Origin: Bacteroidales bacterium UBA3297
GTDB taxonomy: Bacteria; Bacteroidota; Bacteroidia; Bacteroidales; Paludibacteraceae
Reading direction: 5' to 3'
NCBI GenBank assembly: GCA_002362105.1
Contig: DETD01000004.1
Location: 56,553 to 120,552, forward strand
DNA: 64,000 nt
Shown: positions 17,595 to 27,128 of the stretch, in pieces
How the letters are laid out: each line of letters opens with the position of its first letter
How positions within the stretch are numbered: position 1 is the first letter of the stretch
Notes under the pieces: generated by a model
Told to the model about the DNA's origin: nothing
The model's input: only the letters and a program-made list of their open reading frames with translations
Database searches by the model: none
Position numbers and translations under genes: made by a program

Positions 17595-18455
17595 ATGAGA
17601 CAATTAAAGATTTCCAAGTCAATTACCAACAGAGAGAGTGCTGCGCTTGAAAAATACCTTCAAGAGATTGCCAGAAAACCAATGGTATCAGCCGAAGAAG
17701 AAGCTGAATTAGCCAGAAGAATTCACCAAGGCGACGACGAAGCACTCAACACACTTGTCAATGCAAACCTACGTTTCGTGGTTTCTGTTGCCAAGCAGTA
17801 TCAAAGTCAGGGTCTTAGTTTGTTGGACCTAATTGATGAAGGTAACCTCGGACTTATTAAAGCCGCACAGAAATTTGACGAGACCAAGGGTTTCAAATTC
17901 ATTTCTTACGCAGTGTGGTGGATTCGTCAGTCAATCATGCAGGCACTGGCAGAACAGAGCCGAATGGTACGTCTGCCACTCAACCAAGTTGGTTTGATTA
18001 GCAAAATCAACAAGGAAGTTGCCACCTACGAGCAGGAGCACGGTTTCAAGCCAAGTTCAACACAGTTGGCTGAAATCTTGAATCTGCCAACCGACAAAAT
18101 CGAAGAAGCTCTGAAATCTTCAACCAAGGCTGTGTCAATCGACACCCCTATCGGTGACGACAGCGACACCAGCATGGTGGAAATGATTCCGAACTCAAAT
18201 ACTCCAGCAACCGACAGCCGACTCGCCGACGAGTCTCTCAGTCAGGAAATTGACAGAGCACTCTCAACACTTGGTGGTCGTTCAGGCGACATCTTGAAAA
18301 AGTTCTTTGGTCTGGGTTGTCCGGCAAAGACTTTGGAGGAAATTGGAGAAGAATTCAACCTGACCCGCGAACGCGTTCGACAGATTAAGGAGAAGGCCAT
18401 TCGCCAGTTGAGAAACAACTCAAAGTGCAAATTGCTTAAATCATATTTGGGCTAA
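17595..18455 (+). CDS. rpoD: RNA polymerase primary sigma factor (sigma-70 type, short Bacteroidota form)
   Basis: Directs RNA polymerase to housekeeping promoters. 286 residues, lacking region 1.1 and the non-conserved insert, as is usual in Bacteroidota. Region 1.2 is NRESAALEKYLQEIARKPMV. Region 2 includes NLRFVVSVAKQYQSQG and DLIDEGNLGLIKAAQKFDE, then FISYAVWWIRQSI. Region 3 includes MVRLPLNQVG. The region 4.2 helix-turn-helix is TLEEIGEEFNLTRERVRQIK. Single-gene unit with its own promoter, a structured leader and a strong terminator. Confidence 0.97.
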   Translation: MRQLKISKSITNRESAALEKYLQEIARKPMVSAEEEAELARRIHQGDDEALNTLVNANLRFVVSVAKQYQSQGLSLLDLIDEGNLGLIKAAQKFDETKGFKFISYAVWWIRQSIMQALAEQSRMVRLPLNQVGLISKINKEVATYEQEHGFKPSSTQLAEILNLPTDKIEEALKSSTKAVSIDTPIGDDSDTSMVEMIPNSNTPATDSRLADESLSQEIDRALSTLGGRSGDILKKFFGLGCPAKTLEEIGEEFNLTRERVRQIKEKAIRQLRNNSKCKLLKSYLG

Positions 18456-18470
18456 GTTAATTCAAGAACA

Positions 18471-18510
18471 AAAAAGGAGGAAAGAACAAAAAGTTCTTTC
18501 CTCCTTTTTA
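18471..18510 (+). terminator. Very strong terminator after rpoD
   Basis: A perfect 17-base stem (18471-18487 with 18493-18509, arms beginning AAAAAGGAGGAAAGAAC) and a 5-base loop, with T runs. Confidence 0.92.
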
Positions 18511-18568
18511 GTTTGTACAATTATCAAAACCAAAATGTTGTATTCTTTCAAATTCCTTATACTTTGCT

Positions 18569-18576
18569 TATCTTTG
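18569..18576 (+). promoter_or_regulatory. -7 element directly before the porin gene
   Basis: TATCTTTG, a perfect consensus. The ATG (18582) follows after only five bases, so the expected transcription start is at or next to the start codon. Confidence 0.6.
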
Positions 18577-18581
18577 CACCG

Positions 18582-20687
18582 ATGAAAAGAATATTCCTTA
18601 CAATAGTTACTCTATTTACCGTCATTTCTGCCTATAGTGCAGAAACGGGGGCTGCCACAAAAGGTAAGAAAGGCAAAGAAATAGAGGTATGGCAGGCCAA
18701 AGGTCCGCTGGGCTTGACATCTCCATCAACATTAGATACAACCGTCGACTACTTCCGTACAAACGATATAGCATTCAAAAGGACAATAGCCTTCCAGAAT
18801 TTGGGAAACATTGGAACAGCCAGTATTTCCAAAATTTTCAGCGACAGGGTCCAGCGTTCGAATTTTATATTCTTCGAACCTTATTCCCTTTATTACACTG
18901 CGCCCGAAGACATCCAGTATTTCAACACAAAGGTGCCCTATGCCAACATATCGTACTATAGCGGAGGTCTGACCAACAGAAAACAGCAGCACCTGTCTGG
19001 TATTTTCTCGGTTAACATCAACCCACATTTCAACATGGGCATGTACGGAAAATGGCAGAACAACTACGGTTCTTACGATAACCAGTCGACCAAGAACTAC
19101 AATGCCGGCTTCTTTGGCAGCTACATACACAGGCACCACGAACTGATGGCCAACATATCGCTGAACGGATACCGGGCAATGGAAAACGGTGGTTTCTACG
19201 AAATTGGCCAGATTACCGACCCGAAAAACTACGGTGAACTCGATGCGTACAACATCCAAACCAATTTCAACAACGACGTCACCTCGAAACTGGTTAACTG
19301 GAACGCTTACCTGAACTACAAGTTCCACTTCGGATACGACAAGACCGTAAAAATAACGGAAGACTCTACCACCACGACATTTATACCCGTATCGTCGTTA
19401 ATCTACACCTTTAGAAACGAAGCCGACTACAAGCGCTATAAGGAAGACGAGGTTGGCATTAACGGTGGCATGTATTCCGACAGCTTATACAAGAGAATCG
19501 GCATAGGTGAAAACCACTACATCAACAACAAAACGACCATCGACTCGCTCCACTATTGGGAAATGACCCACACCGTAGGCCTTTCACTAAACGAGGAGTT
19601 CAACACAATCGGCAAATTCGGTGTGGCCGGTTACCTGACCTACACACAAAAGCAATACGGGCAAATTGACCACATCAACAGCTATATGGCCAACAACTCG
19701 CTTGTGCAGGCAAACAAGGTAACCCTGAACAACTTCGGAGCTGACACGCTTGGCCGGTTCGGCGAAGAGGTGTGGACCACCACCACCAAGACCAAAGTGG
19801 GTTTAGGCGCAAACATTTCAAAAAGGAAAGGAGAACACCTTCAGTTCAACTTCAACGGAGAGTACTTCTTTAAAGACGAGAAAGAAACAGGCGGAACCTT
19901 CGCACTGAACGCCGACATCAAATCGAAGTTCAACATCGGCAGACACCAGTTCGCACTGAAGGCAAACGCATCGCACGAGCAGTATTGCCCAGACTATTTG
20001 GAAGAGCACTATATGGGCAACCGAGTGCAATGGGACAACAACTTCGACAACAAGAAGAAGACCGTTTTAGAAGGAAGTGTTGGAGCAGAGAAGATATACC
20101 TCTATAAAGAGGACTCGTCCTTCCTTGCAAAACTAGCCCCAGAAGTCGGGCTGACAGTCAAAGCTAACGAGACCACCCTGAACGACTACGTTTACTTTGG
20201 AACCAAAGGCGTACCAGAGCAAGAGAGTTCAAACATATCGATCACCCGCATAACCGTGAAGGAGTTGATGAAGATATGGTACCTGCATTTCGACAACGAA
20301 CTTACGTTCCAGTTCACCAACGCAAGCGACGAAGTGCTCGACCTTCCAGCGCTCTGCCTGTTCTCGAACCTGTATTTTAGGACAAATCCACTCTTTAAAG
20401 TGCTGACGCTACAAATGGGAGTAGACTTGCGCTACAACAGCAAATACTATGCGGCTGCCTACTTACCAGCAACAGGCATGTACTACGCACAGAACCAGGA
20501 AAAACTTGGCGGATATCCGTTCTACGACGCCTATCTGAGCATGCATCTGAAGACGTTCAGGCTATTCGTCCAGTACAACCATATAAACCATATATGGAGT
20601 AACAACAACCATTATCTGATAACCCCAGGTTACGCATTGGAACCCAACTACATTAAATTCGGAATCTCGATTAATTTCAGAAACTAA
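18582..20687 (+). CDS. Putative outer-membrane porin (Bacteroidota 'putative porin' family)
   Basis: 701 residues. A signal peptide (MKRIFLTIVTLFTVISAYS) and a short linker are followed by a long beta-barrel with alternating aromatic strands (for example FNMGMYGKWQNNYGSY). The C-terminal strand is YIKFGISINFRN, ending in the aromatic-rich pattern of outer-membrane proteins. A TTG further upstream is ruled out by the promoter at 18569. It resembles the Pfam putative porin family (PF14121-like) by overall look. A periplasmic solute-binding lipoprotein follows after 12 bases, so the pair probably handles uptake of the same small molecule; this is inference. Confidence 0.8.
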   Translation: MKRIFLTIVTLFTVISAYSAETGAATKGKKGKEIEVWQAKGPLGLTSPSTLDTTVDYFRTNDIAFKRTIAFQNLGNIGTASISKIFSDRVQRSNFIFFEPYSLYYTAPEDIQYFNTKVPYANISYYSGGLTNRKQQHLSGIFSVNINPHFNMGMYGKWQNNYGSYDNQSTKNYNAGFFGSYIHRHHELMANISLNGYRAMENGGFYEIGQITDPKNYGELDAYNIQTNFNNDVTSKLVNWNAYLNYKFHFGYDKTVKITEDSTTTTFIPVSSLIYTFRNEADYKRYKEDEVGINGGMYSDSLYKRIGIGENHYINNKTTIDSLHYWEMTHTVGLSLNEEFNTIGKFGVAGYLTYTQKQYGQIDHINSYMANNSLVQANKVTLNNFGADTLGRFGEEVWTTTTKTKVGLGANISKRKGEHLQFNFNGEYFFKDEKETGGTFALNADIKSKFNIGRHQFALKANASHEQYCPDYLEEHYMGNRVQWDNNFDNKKKTVLEGSVGAEKIYLYKEDSSFLAKLAPEVGLTVKANETTLNDYVYFGTKGVPEQESSNISITRITVKELMKIWYLHFDNELTFQFTNASDEVLDLPALCLFSNLYFRTNPLFKVLTLQMGVDLRYNSKYYAAAYLPATGMYYAQNQEKLGGYPFYDAYLSMHLKTFRLFVQYNHINHIWSNNNHYLITPGYALEPNYIKFGISINFRN

Positions 20688-20699
20688 AAGGTTCATTTG

Positions 20700-21482
20700 A
20701 TGAAAAAGACAGTCCAATATCTATTGTTTGTAAAACTTGCAATCGGCGCGCTTTTAGTACTCTCGCTGTCTAACTGCAACAGTGGTATAAGAGACTTGGA
20801 CGAGATAAAGGATAAAGGCGTGCTTAGAGTTGCCATGGGCTATAACCCCCTAGGCTACTACCATAAAAAGGACTCTATAACGGGAGTCCAATACGAAATG
20901 GTCGATGCTTTGTGCAAATCGCTAGGAGTTAAAGCCGAAATTGAGATGGAAGCAGACCTTGACCTCTGTATAGAGGGACTGAAAAATGGAAAATACGACA
21001 TGGTAGCCCGGCTGATTCCGGTCACAACAGAACTGAAAGAGTCGGTGCAATTCACCAACCCAATCTGCCTCGACAAACAGGTATTGGTCCAAAGGAAAAG
21101 CAATGCAGCCAACCAATATGTGCCGTACATCAAAAGCCAGCTCGAATTACCAGGCCACAACATATCGATGCCCAAGAACTCGCCATACATAGCGCGTTTA
21201 AGGAATCTGGCCCAAGAGATTGGAGATACCATTCAGATTGACGAAATAGACAACTACCAAAGCGAGCAGCTCATTATACTAGTCGCAAAGGGAGATTTAG
21301 ACTACACCGTATGCAATTACAACCTGGTAAAACGGGTAGGCAACAAATATCCGCAACTAGACTATAATACCGCCATCAGTTTTTCACAAATGCAGGCCTG
21401 GGCGCTCAACAAAAGTTCAGAAAAACTGCTAGTGGAAGTCAACAACTGGATAGACGCTAACTCAGAAAAGTATTTTAAATAA
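20700..21482 (+). CDS. Periplasmic solute-binding lipoprotein (SBP family 3, MltF-like without the lytic domain)
   Basis: 260 residues. The lipobox LSLSNC puts the lipidated Cys near residue 26, followed by a family-3 solute-binding domain. It opens with DEIKDKGVLRVAMGYNPLGY and contains YDMVARLIPVTTELKESVQF, the usual ligand-binding layout. It resembles the N-terminal domain of MltF but stops before any transglycosylase domain. The start is the ATG at 20700, not the TTG just before. It lies 12 bases after the porin gene and 13 before pyrF, in one operon. Confidence 0.82.
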   Translation: MKKTVQYLLFVKLAIGALLVLSLSNCNSGIRDLDEIKDKGVLRVAMGYNPLGYYHKKDSITGVQYEMVDALCKSLGVKAEIEMEADLDLCIEGLKNGKYDMVARLIPVTTELKESVQFTNPICLDKQVLVQRKSNAANQYVPYIKSQLELPGHNISMPKNSPYIARLRNLAQEIGDTIQIDEIDNYQSEQLIILVAKGDLDYTVCNYNLVKRVGNKYPQLDYNTAISFSQMQAWALNKSSEKLLVEVNNWIDANSEKYFK

Positions 21483-21495
21483 TAAACATACGAAT

Positions 21496-22341
21496 ATGAC
21501 AAGAGAAGAATTATTCGAGAACATTAAGAAGACCCAGTCTTTCCTTTGCGTAGGTCTCGACACCGACGCAACCAAAATACCAGAATATCTATTCAACAAC
21601 TGCAACAGTAGCGACTACGACCCCATCTTATTCTTCAACAAAGAAATAATTGACGCAACAGCCGACCTGTGTGTCGCCTACAAACCCAACATCGCATTCT
21701 ACGAGTGTTTGGGATTCCACGGATGGGAAATTCTCGACCAGACTGTTGAATATATCCGATCTAACTATCCCGACAAATTCATCATCGCAGACGCAAAGCG
21801 CGGCGATATCGGCAACACATCGGCAATGTATGCCCGCACCTTCTTCGAAGCGATGGATTTCGATACCGTAACCGTAGCACCTTACATGGGTGAAGACTCA
21901 GTAAGTCCATTCTTGAACTACGACGGCAAATATGTGACCCTTTTGGCTTTGACCTCGAACAAAGGCGCCTTCGACTTCCAGTTCACCGAAGACAATAACG
22001 GAGAAAAACTCTTCGAGAAAGTACTCAAGACCTCAAAGAACTGGGGCGATGCCGACAAGTTGATGTACGTGGTTGGCGCAACAAAAGCCGATATGCTGTC
22101 AGACATCAGAAAAATCGTTCCAGACAACTTCCTTCTAGTTCCAGGCATTGGCGCACAGGGCGGAAGTTTGGAAGATGTTGTAAAATACGGTATGAACGAC
22201 AAATGCGGCCTACTTGTTAACAGTTCGCGCGGCATCATCTACGCAAGCCACGACGAGAACTTCGCCAAAGCAGCAAGAGAGTCGGCACTCGACTTGCAGA
22301 AACAGATGGCAGCCTGCTTAAAGGAAAGAGGTATGATTTAA
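21496..22341 (+). CDS. pyrF: Orotidine 5'-phosphate decarboxylase (long, type 2)
   Basis: Decarboxylates OMP to UMP, the last step of de novo UMP synthesis. 281 residues, the longer type-2 form (core about 275). The catalytic motif is DAKRGDIGNT, preceded by LCVGLDTDATK at the N-terminus. The phosphate-binding end includes VPGIGAQGG and NSSRGIIYA. It lies between the solute-binding lipoprotein and the HD hydrolase with 13-base gaps on both sides, so it is probably cotranscribed with both. Confidence 0.97.
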   Translation: MTREELFENIKKTQSFLCVGLDTDATKIPEYLFNNCNSSDYDPILFFNKEIIDATADLCVAYKPNIAFYECLGFHGWEILDQTVEYIRSNYPDKFIIADAKRGDIGNTSAMYARTFFEAMDFDTVTVAPYMGEDSVSPFLNYDGKYVTLLALTSNKGAFDFQFTEDNNGEKLFEKVLKTSKNWGDADKLMYVVGATKADMLSDIRKIVPDNFLLVPGIGAQGGSLEDVVKYGMNDKCGLLVNSSRGIIYASHDENFAKAARESALDLQKQMAACLKERGMI

Positions 22342-22354
22342 TACAAAAATTCAG

Positions 22355-23608
22355 ATGGGACAAAACAAAAAGAAAATTATAAATGATCCGGTTCTAGGAT
22401 TTGTCTCTATACCTTCTGAATTTTTATATGACATAATACAACATCCGTATTTCCAGCGTCTGAACCGTATACGCCAACTAGGGATGTCGTATATGGTCTA
22501 CCCTGGAGCACAACATTCCCGGTTTCTTCACTCATTAGGTGCCATGCACCTGATGAATGAGGCCATCGGTCAGTTAAAGAGTAAAGGCAACGTTATTACA
22601 GACGAAGAGGCAGAGGCAGTACTAGCCACCATCTTACTCCACGATGTTGGCCATGCACCCTTCTCGCACGTGCTAGAACACTTGTTCACAAAAGGTGTCA
22701 CCCACGAAGACATCTCCCTCGAGATAATGAGGCAACTCAACAGAGAGTTCAACGGGAAACTAGACATGTGCATCGCCATATTCCAAGACAAGCACCCTAA
22801 AAAGTTCCTCCACCAACTGGTATCAAGCCAATTGGACATGGACCGTCTAGACTACCTGATTCGCGACAGTTTCTTTACGGGAGTTGTAGAAGGAGCAGTA
22901 GGGACAGAACGCATCATAAAGATGCTGAACGTGTGGAACGACAACCTCTGCGTTGAGGCCAAAGGCATCTATTCCATAGAGAAGTTCCTGATAGCCCGAC
23001 GCATTATGTACTGGCAAGTCTATTACCACAAAACATCGGTTGCAGCCGAACGGGTATTAATAAACTTGCTGAAAAGGGCAAAAGACCTAACCAATGCCGG
23101 CTATGACCTCGAATGTCCGTCATGGTTCAAGTACTTCTTAAAACATACGGCTACACTAGACGACTTCACCAATGAAGGAGAGGCATTGCGAAACTATGTA
23201 AAATTCGACGATACTGACATTATAAGTGTTGCAAAGACGTGGGAAAATAGTTCCGACAAAGTATTATCGGTACTCAGTTCATGCGTAAGCAACAGACATC
23301 TTTTCAAAGTAATCATTAGTCAAAAGACAATGGACCAGGAAAAGATAGAGCGTCTGGAGAACGAGTACATAGCCAAAATGGGAATAACAAAAGAAGAGGC
23401 CCACTACTTCTTTTCAGAGGTGACCGTATCAACGAACACCTATTCACACAAGAACAACAACAGCCCTATCTACATTCTTTACCCAAACGGAGAGGTCAAA
23501 GATATAGCCGAAGTTACGGAGATATTAGACATCTCGCAACTCACGAAAGAAGTAGAGAAAAAGTACTACTTCTGCTATTACAATTTAGGTAACTCAATAA
23601 TTATATAG
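22355..23608 (+). CDS. HD-domain phosphohydrolase (dNTPase/SAMHD1-like)
   Basis: 417 residues. Metal-binding residues: His54 (GAQHSRFLHSLG), His96-Asp97 (LLHDVGH) and a distal Asp in SQLDMDRLDYLIRDS, the full HD set. The HSRFLHSLG...HDVGH...DMDRLDYL pattern is that of dGTPase/SAMHD1-type nucleotide hydrolases, so a nucleoside triphosphate or nucleotide substrate is likely; the exact one is unknown. Its position behind pyrF fits a nucleotide-pool role. ATG at 22355, 13 bases after pyrF. Confidence 0.88.
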   Translation: MGQNKKKIINDPVLGFVSIPSEFLYDIIQHPYFQRLNRIRQLGMSYMVYPGAQHSRFLHSLGAMHLMNEAIGQLKSKGNVITDEEAEAVLATILLHDVGHAPFSHVLEHLFTKGVTHEDISLEIMRQLNREFNGKLDMCIAIFQDKHPKKFLHQLVSSQLDMDRLDYLIRDSFFTGVVEGAVGTERIIKMLNVWNDNLCVEAKGIYSIEKFLIARRIMYWQVYYHKTSVAAERVLINLLKRAKDLTNAGYDLECPSWFKYFLKHTATLDDFTNEGEALRNYVKFDDTDIISVAKTWENSSDKVLSVLSSCVSNRHLFKVIISQKTMDQEKIERLENEYIAKMGITKEEAHYFFSEVTVSTNTYSHKNNNSPIYILYPNGEVKDIAEVTEILDISQLTKEVEKKYYFCYYNLGNSIII

Positions 23609-23686
23609 AGCTATATTTTCAAAAGAATATACCAAACAGAGTAGCAATATTGGAAAGAAAAACTTCATTTCTATGTCAATTTGTCC

Positions 23687-23694
23687 TATCTTTG
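23687..23694 (+). promoter_or_regulatory. -7 element for the lpxD operon
   Basis: TATCTTTG, a perfect consensus, 41 bases before the lpxD ATG. Confidence 0.65.
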
Positions 23695-23735
23695 TAAACT
23701 AGAGGATTGAATTCCCCAATTAATACTAATACAAT

Positions 23736-24788
23736 ATGGAGTTCACAGCGCAACAAATAGCCGAATTTCTTCAAGGGAAAGTAGAGGGAGACGGACAGGT
23801 TAAAGTATCTAGTTTTTCAAAAATTGAAGTAGGTACACCAGGAACATTAACTTTTCTTTCCAATCCGAAGTACGAGGAATATATATATAGTACCAAAGCC
23901 AGCGTGGTTTTGGTCAACGAGAGTTTCATTGCGAAACAACCAGTATCAGCAACCCTAATAAGGGTAAAGAATTCATACTCAGCCCTTGCAGCCTTGCTAG
24001 AGCTGGCCGATACAGTCATGAACCCTAAGAAAAAAGGCATCGACAGCTTGGCTGTAATGCCAGAAAGCACCACTATTGGCGAAGACGCATACGTTGGTGC
24101 CTATACCGTTTTTGGGGAAAACGTGAAAATTGGTAAGGGCGCACAAATCTATCCACAAGTATACATTGGCGACAATGTAGTTATAGGCGATAATGTTACA
24201 CTGTACAGCGGTGTTAAGATATACAAGAACTGTGTAATCGGTAACAACGTCATCATCCACTCGGGAGCAGTAATAGGATCCGATGGTTTCGGATTCGCAC
24301 CAGACGAGCAGGGTGTATACCACAAAATTCCACAATTGGGTAACGTTGTTATTGAAGATGACGTTGAAATTGGCTCAAACACCTGTATAGACCGTTCTTC
24401 TATGGACGGACACACCTTGTTGAAGAAAGGTGTAAAGCTAGACAACCTCATTCAAATAGCGCACAATGTGTCTATTGGCGAGAACACAGTTATGGCGGCA
24501 CAAGTCGGAATTGCCGGTTCAACAGAAATTGGTCAAAGATGTATGTTTGGAGGCCAGAGCGGCATAGTGGGACACCTCCGCATCGGAGACGGTACCGTTA
24601 TGGCAGCGAGGGCGGCAATGATGAAAAACACAACGGAACCATGTTCTTGGGAAGGAGCTCCCGCATTGCCTTCTGCACAATTCAAGAGGTCGTTCATCCA
24701 CTTCAAAGACTTACCAAACATAGTTAAAGAGATGAGAGACTTGAAGAATGAAGTTGCAGAACTCAAAAAACAACTAAATAAGAATTAA
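23736..24788 (+). CDS. lpxD: UDP-3-O-(3-hydroxyacyl)glucosamine N-acyltransferase
   Basis: Third step of lipid A synthesis: adds the second 3-hydroxyacyl chain from acyl-ACP. 350 residues. A uridine-binding N-terminal domain (to about 100) is followed by a left-handed parallel beta-helix of hexapeptide repeats (IGKGAQIYPQVYIGDNVVIG). The catalytic His is in IAHNVSIG. A C-terminal coiled helix ends the protein (EMRDLKNEVAELKKQLN). First gene of lpxD-lpxC/fabZ-lpxA, gap of 14 bases to the next. Confidence 0.97.
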   Translation: MEFTAQQIAEFLQGKVEGDGQVKVSSFSKIEVGTPGTLTFLSNPKYEEYIYSTKASVVLVNESFIAKQPVSATLIRVKNSYSALAALLELADTVMNPKKKGIDSLAVMPESTTIGEDAYVGAYTVFGENVKIGKGAQIYPQVYIGDNVVIGDNVTLYSGVKIYKNCVIGNNVIIHSGAVIGSDGFGFAPDEQGVYHKIPQLGNVVIEDDVEIGSNTCIDRSSMDGHTLLKKGVKLDNLIQIAHNVSIGENTVMAAQVGIAGSTEIGQRCMFGGQSGIVGHLRIGDGTVMAARAAMMKNTTEPCSWEGAPALPSAQFKRSFIHFKDLPNIVKEMRDLKNEVAELKKQLNKN

Positions 24789-24802
24789 CAAGATCAATCC
24801 CA

Positions 24803-26185
24803 ATGGATAAACAAAAAACATTAAAGGGATCTTTCACCCTTAAAGGAAAAGCATTACATACTGGTGTAGAATCCACCGTAACATTTAACCCTGCAGAAGC
24901 AAACACAGGTTACCAAATTCAGAGAATTGATGTAGACGGACAACCCGTAATTTCTGCTTTGGCAGAATTCATCACAGAAACATCACGCGGTACCGTAGTA
25001 GAAGCCAATGGTGTAAAAGTCAGCACTATTGAGCACGCAATGGCCGCTCTTTACGCATCGAAAATAGACAACTGTTTAATTCAAGTCGACCAGCCAGAAT
25101 TTCCAATACTCGACGGAAGTTCAAAGTTCTACATGGAAGAAATTGCCAAGGTAGGAACAGTTGAGCAGGAAGAAAACAGAGAGTACTACATTGTAAGAAA
25201 ACGTATTGAATATAAGAACGAAGACGGGTCTTCAATCGTCATCCTGCCAAACGACAAGTTCAGCATCGATGTACACATTTCATACCCATCTCCAATACTT
25301 AGCAACCAATTTGCCTCACTAGACGATTTAGACAATTTCGGCAACGAGATTGCCAACGCAAGAACTTTTGTTTTTGTACGTGAAATTGAGCAGTTGGTTC
25401 AAAACAACCTTATTAAAGGCGGCGACCTCGACAATGCAATTGTCATCTACGACCAGAAAACAGACCAGGCAAGCATCGACCACCTTTGCGATGTACTTGG
25501 CAAAGAGCACACCACAGTCAACGAACTTGGTTATTTGAACAAGACTCCGTTGAACTACAACAACGAATGTGCACGCCACAAGTTGCTGGATGTAATTGGT
25601 GACTTGGCCCTGATTGGTCTGCCAATCAAAGGTCATGTAATTGCAACCTGCCCTGGCCACACCGTAAACTCACAGTTTACCAAGAAAATCAGAAAGGAAC
25701 TCCGTCGTCAGGAAACTATGGTTCCTGTATACGATCCGAACGACGAACCACAATACGACATCAACCAAATCCGCAAAATGTTGCCTCACCGCTACCCTAT
25801 GCAGTTGGTTGACAAAATCATGTATGCAGACGAGAAGATGGTAATTGGCGTTAAGAACCTTACCGGTAACGAAGAAATCTTTAACGGCCACTTCCCTAAC
25901 GAGCCAGTAATGCCAGGTGTGCTGCAAGTTGAAGCAATGGCACAGACTGGTGGCATTCTGGTCTTGAAGTCTGTTCCAGACCCAGAGAACTACTCTACCT
26001 ATTTCATGAAGATCGACAACGTGAAATTCCGTAGCAAGGCTGTTCCTGGCGACACCCTCATCTTCAAGTTGGTTTTATTGACCCCAGTCCGTCGTGGTAT
26101 TGCCACTATGAAGGGATACGCCTTCGTAGGAGACAAGATTATTTCAGAAGCAGAATTTACAGCTCAAATTGCAAAGAACAAATAA
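24803..26185 (+). CDS. lpxC/fabZ: Fused LpxC deacetylase / FabZ 3-hydroxyacyl-ACP dehydratase
   Basis: 460 residues. The N-terminal part, about residues 1-310, is the zinc deacetylase that commits UDP-3-O-acyl-GlcNAc to lipid A: KALHTGVES, zinc ligand His78 (STIEHAMAAL), and the His...Asp ligands in RHKLLDVIGD. The C-terminal part, from about 320, is a hotdog FabZ dehydratase of fatty-acid synthesis: LPHRYPMQLVDKI, then GHFPNEPVMPGVLQVEAMAQ with catalytic His and Glu. This fusion is known and typical of Bacteroidota. It couples the two pathways that compete for 3-hydroxyacyl-ACP. Middle gene of the lipid A operon. Confidence 0.98.
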   Translation: MDKQKTLKGSFTLKGKALHTGVESTVTFNPAEANTGYQIQRIDVDGQPVISALAEFITETSRGTVVEANGVKVSTIEHAMAALYASKIDNCLIQVDQPEFPILDGSSKFYMEEIAKVGTVEQEENREYYIVRKRIEYKNEDGSSIVILPNDKFSIDVHISYPSPILSNQFASLDDLDNFGNEIANARTFVFVREIEQLVQNNLIKGGDLDNAIVIYDQKTDQASIDHLCDVLGKEHTTVNELGYLNKTPLNYNNECARHKLLDVIGDLALIGLPIKGHVIATCPGHTVNSQFTKKIRKELRRQETMVPVYDPNDEPQYDINQIRKMLPHRYPMQLVDKIMYADEKMVIGVKNLTGNEEIFNGHFPNEPVMPGVLQVEAMAQTGGILVLKSVPDPENYSTYFMKIDNVKFRSKAVPGDTLIFKLVLLTPVRRGIATMKGYAFVGDKIISEAEFTAQIAKNK

Positions 26186-26195
26186 CATCTTCCAT

Positions 26196-26975
26196 ATGAA
26201 CCAACAATTTGTAAGCATAGATCCAGGAGCAAAAATTGGCCAGGACGTACAAATAGGCTCATTTGTCACCATTGCCGATAACGTTGAAATTGGCGATGGC
26301 ACCATCATTATGCCACACGCGACAATTCTTCCGGGAGCAAGAATTGGTAAGAATTGTAAGATTTTCCCGAATGCGGTCATCTCGGGCATTCCACAAGACT
26401 TGAAATTTGTGGGTGAAGAGACAACCGCAGAGATTGGCGACAACACAACAATTCGTGAATGTGCGACAGTCAATCGCGGAACCGCTTCAAAAGGCAAAAC
26501 CATCGTTGGAAGCAACTGCCTGATTATGGCTTATTCCCACATCGCCCACGACTGCCGTTTGGGCAACAACATTATAGTAGGAAACGCATCGCAAGTTGCA
26601 GGCGAAGTTATAATTGACGACTTTGCAATTCTTTCTGGAGGCTCGCTTGTTCACCAGTTCTCAAGAATTGGAGAACACGTAATGGTACAGGGAGGCACAA
26701 GACTTGGCAAGGATATACCTCCATACTGCATCGTTGGCCGCGAACCCGTATGCTTTATGGGTTTGAATGTTGTAGGTCTTAAAAGACGTGGTTTTAGCAA
26801 CGAACAAATCGACAGAATTCAAGAAACCTACAGAATCCTCTACCAGTCGGGCTTGAACACAACCCACGCGCTTGAAAAGATTGAAAGCGAAATTCTAGAT
26901 TGTGAAGAGAAGAGAATCATCACTTCTTTTGTCAAGGAATCGACAAGAGGTCTTGTAAGAGGTCCTAAAGACTAA
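26196..26975 (+). CDS. lpxA: UDP-N-acetylglucosamine O-acyltransferase
   Basis: First enzyme of lipid A synthesis. 259 residues of beta-helix hexapeptide repeats (IGQDVQIGSFVTIADNVEIG). The catalytic region is AYSHIAHDC with His115 and His118; His118 aligns with the E. coli catalytic His125. The C-terminal helical domain starts at VGLKRRGFSNEQID. The ATG at 26196 is preferred over an in-frame TTG at 26169 that lies inside the end of lpxC/fabZ. Last gene of the operon, followed by a strong terminator. Confidence 0.97.
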   Translation: MNQQFVSIDPGAKIGQDVQIGSFVTIADNVEIGDGTIIMPHATILPGARIGKNCKIFPNAVISGIPQDLKFVGEETTAEIGDNTTIRECATVNRGTASKGKTIVGSNCLIMAYSHIAHDCRLGNNIIVGNASQVAGEVIIDDFAILSGGSLVHQFSRIGEHVMVQGGTRLGKDIPPYCIVGREPVCFMGLNVVGLKRRGFSNEQIDRIQETYRILYQSGLNTTHALEKIESEILDCEEKRIITSFVKESTRGLVRGPKD

Positions 26976-26995
26976 CGGTTTTTCAAACCGGATAT

Positions 26996-27042
26996 AACAA
27001 GAAGAGGGCGTACCAACAAGTACACCCTCTTCTTGTTTTTTC
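26996..27042 (+). terminator. Terminator of the lipid A operon
   Basis: AACAAGAAGAGGG-c-GTAC (26996-27013) pairs with GTAC-a-CCCTCTTCTTGTT (27020-27037), followed by TTTTC. Strong, with one mismatch. Confidence 0.88.
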
Positions 27043-27128
27043 TTATTGCCTAAACAAAGACATTTCGTGCGTCCCCTAAGGGATGCGTAACTATACTGTT
27101 TAAAGAGGGAATGCTGTGGTGATGGTTA

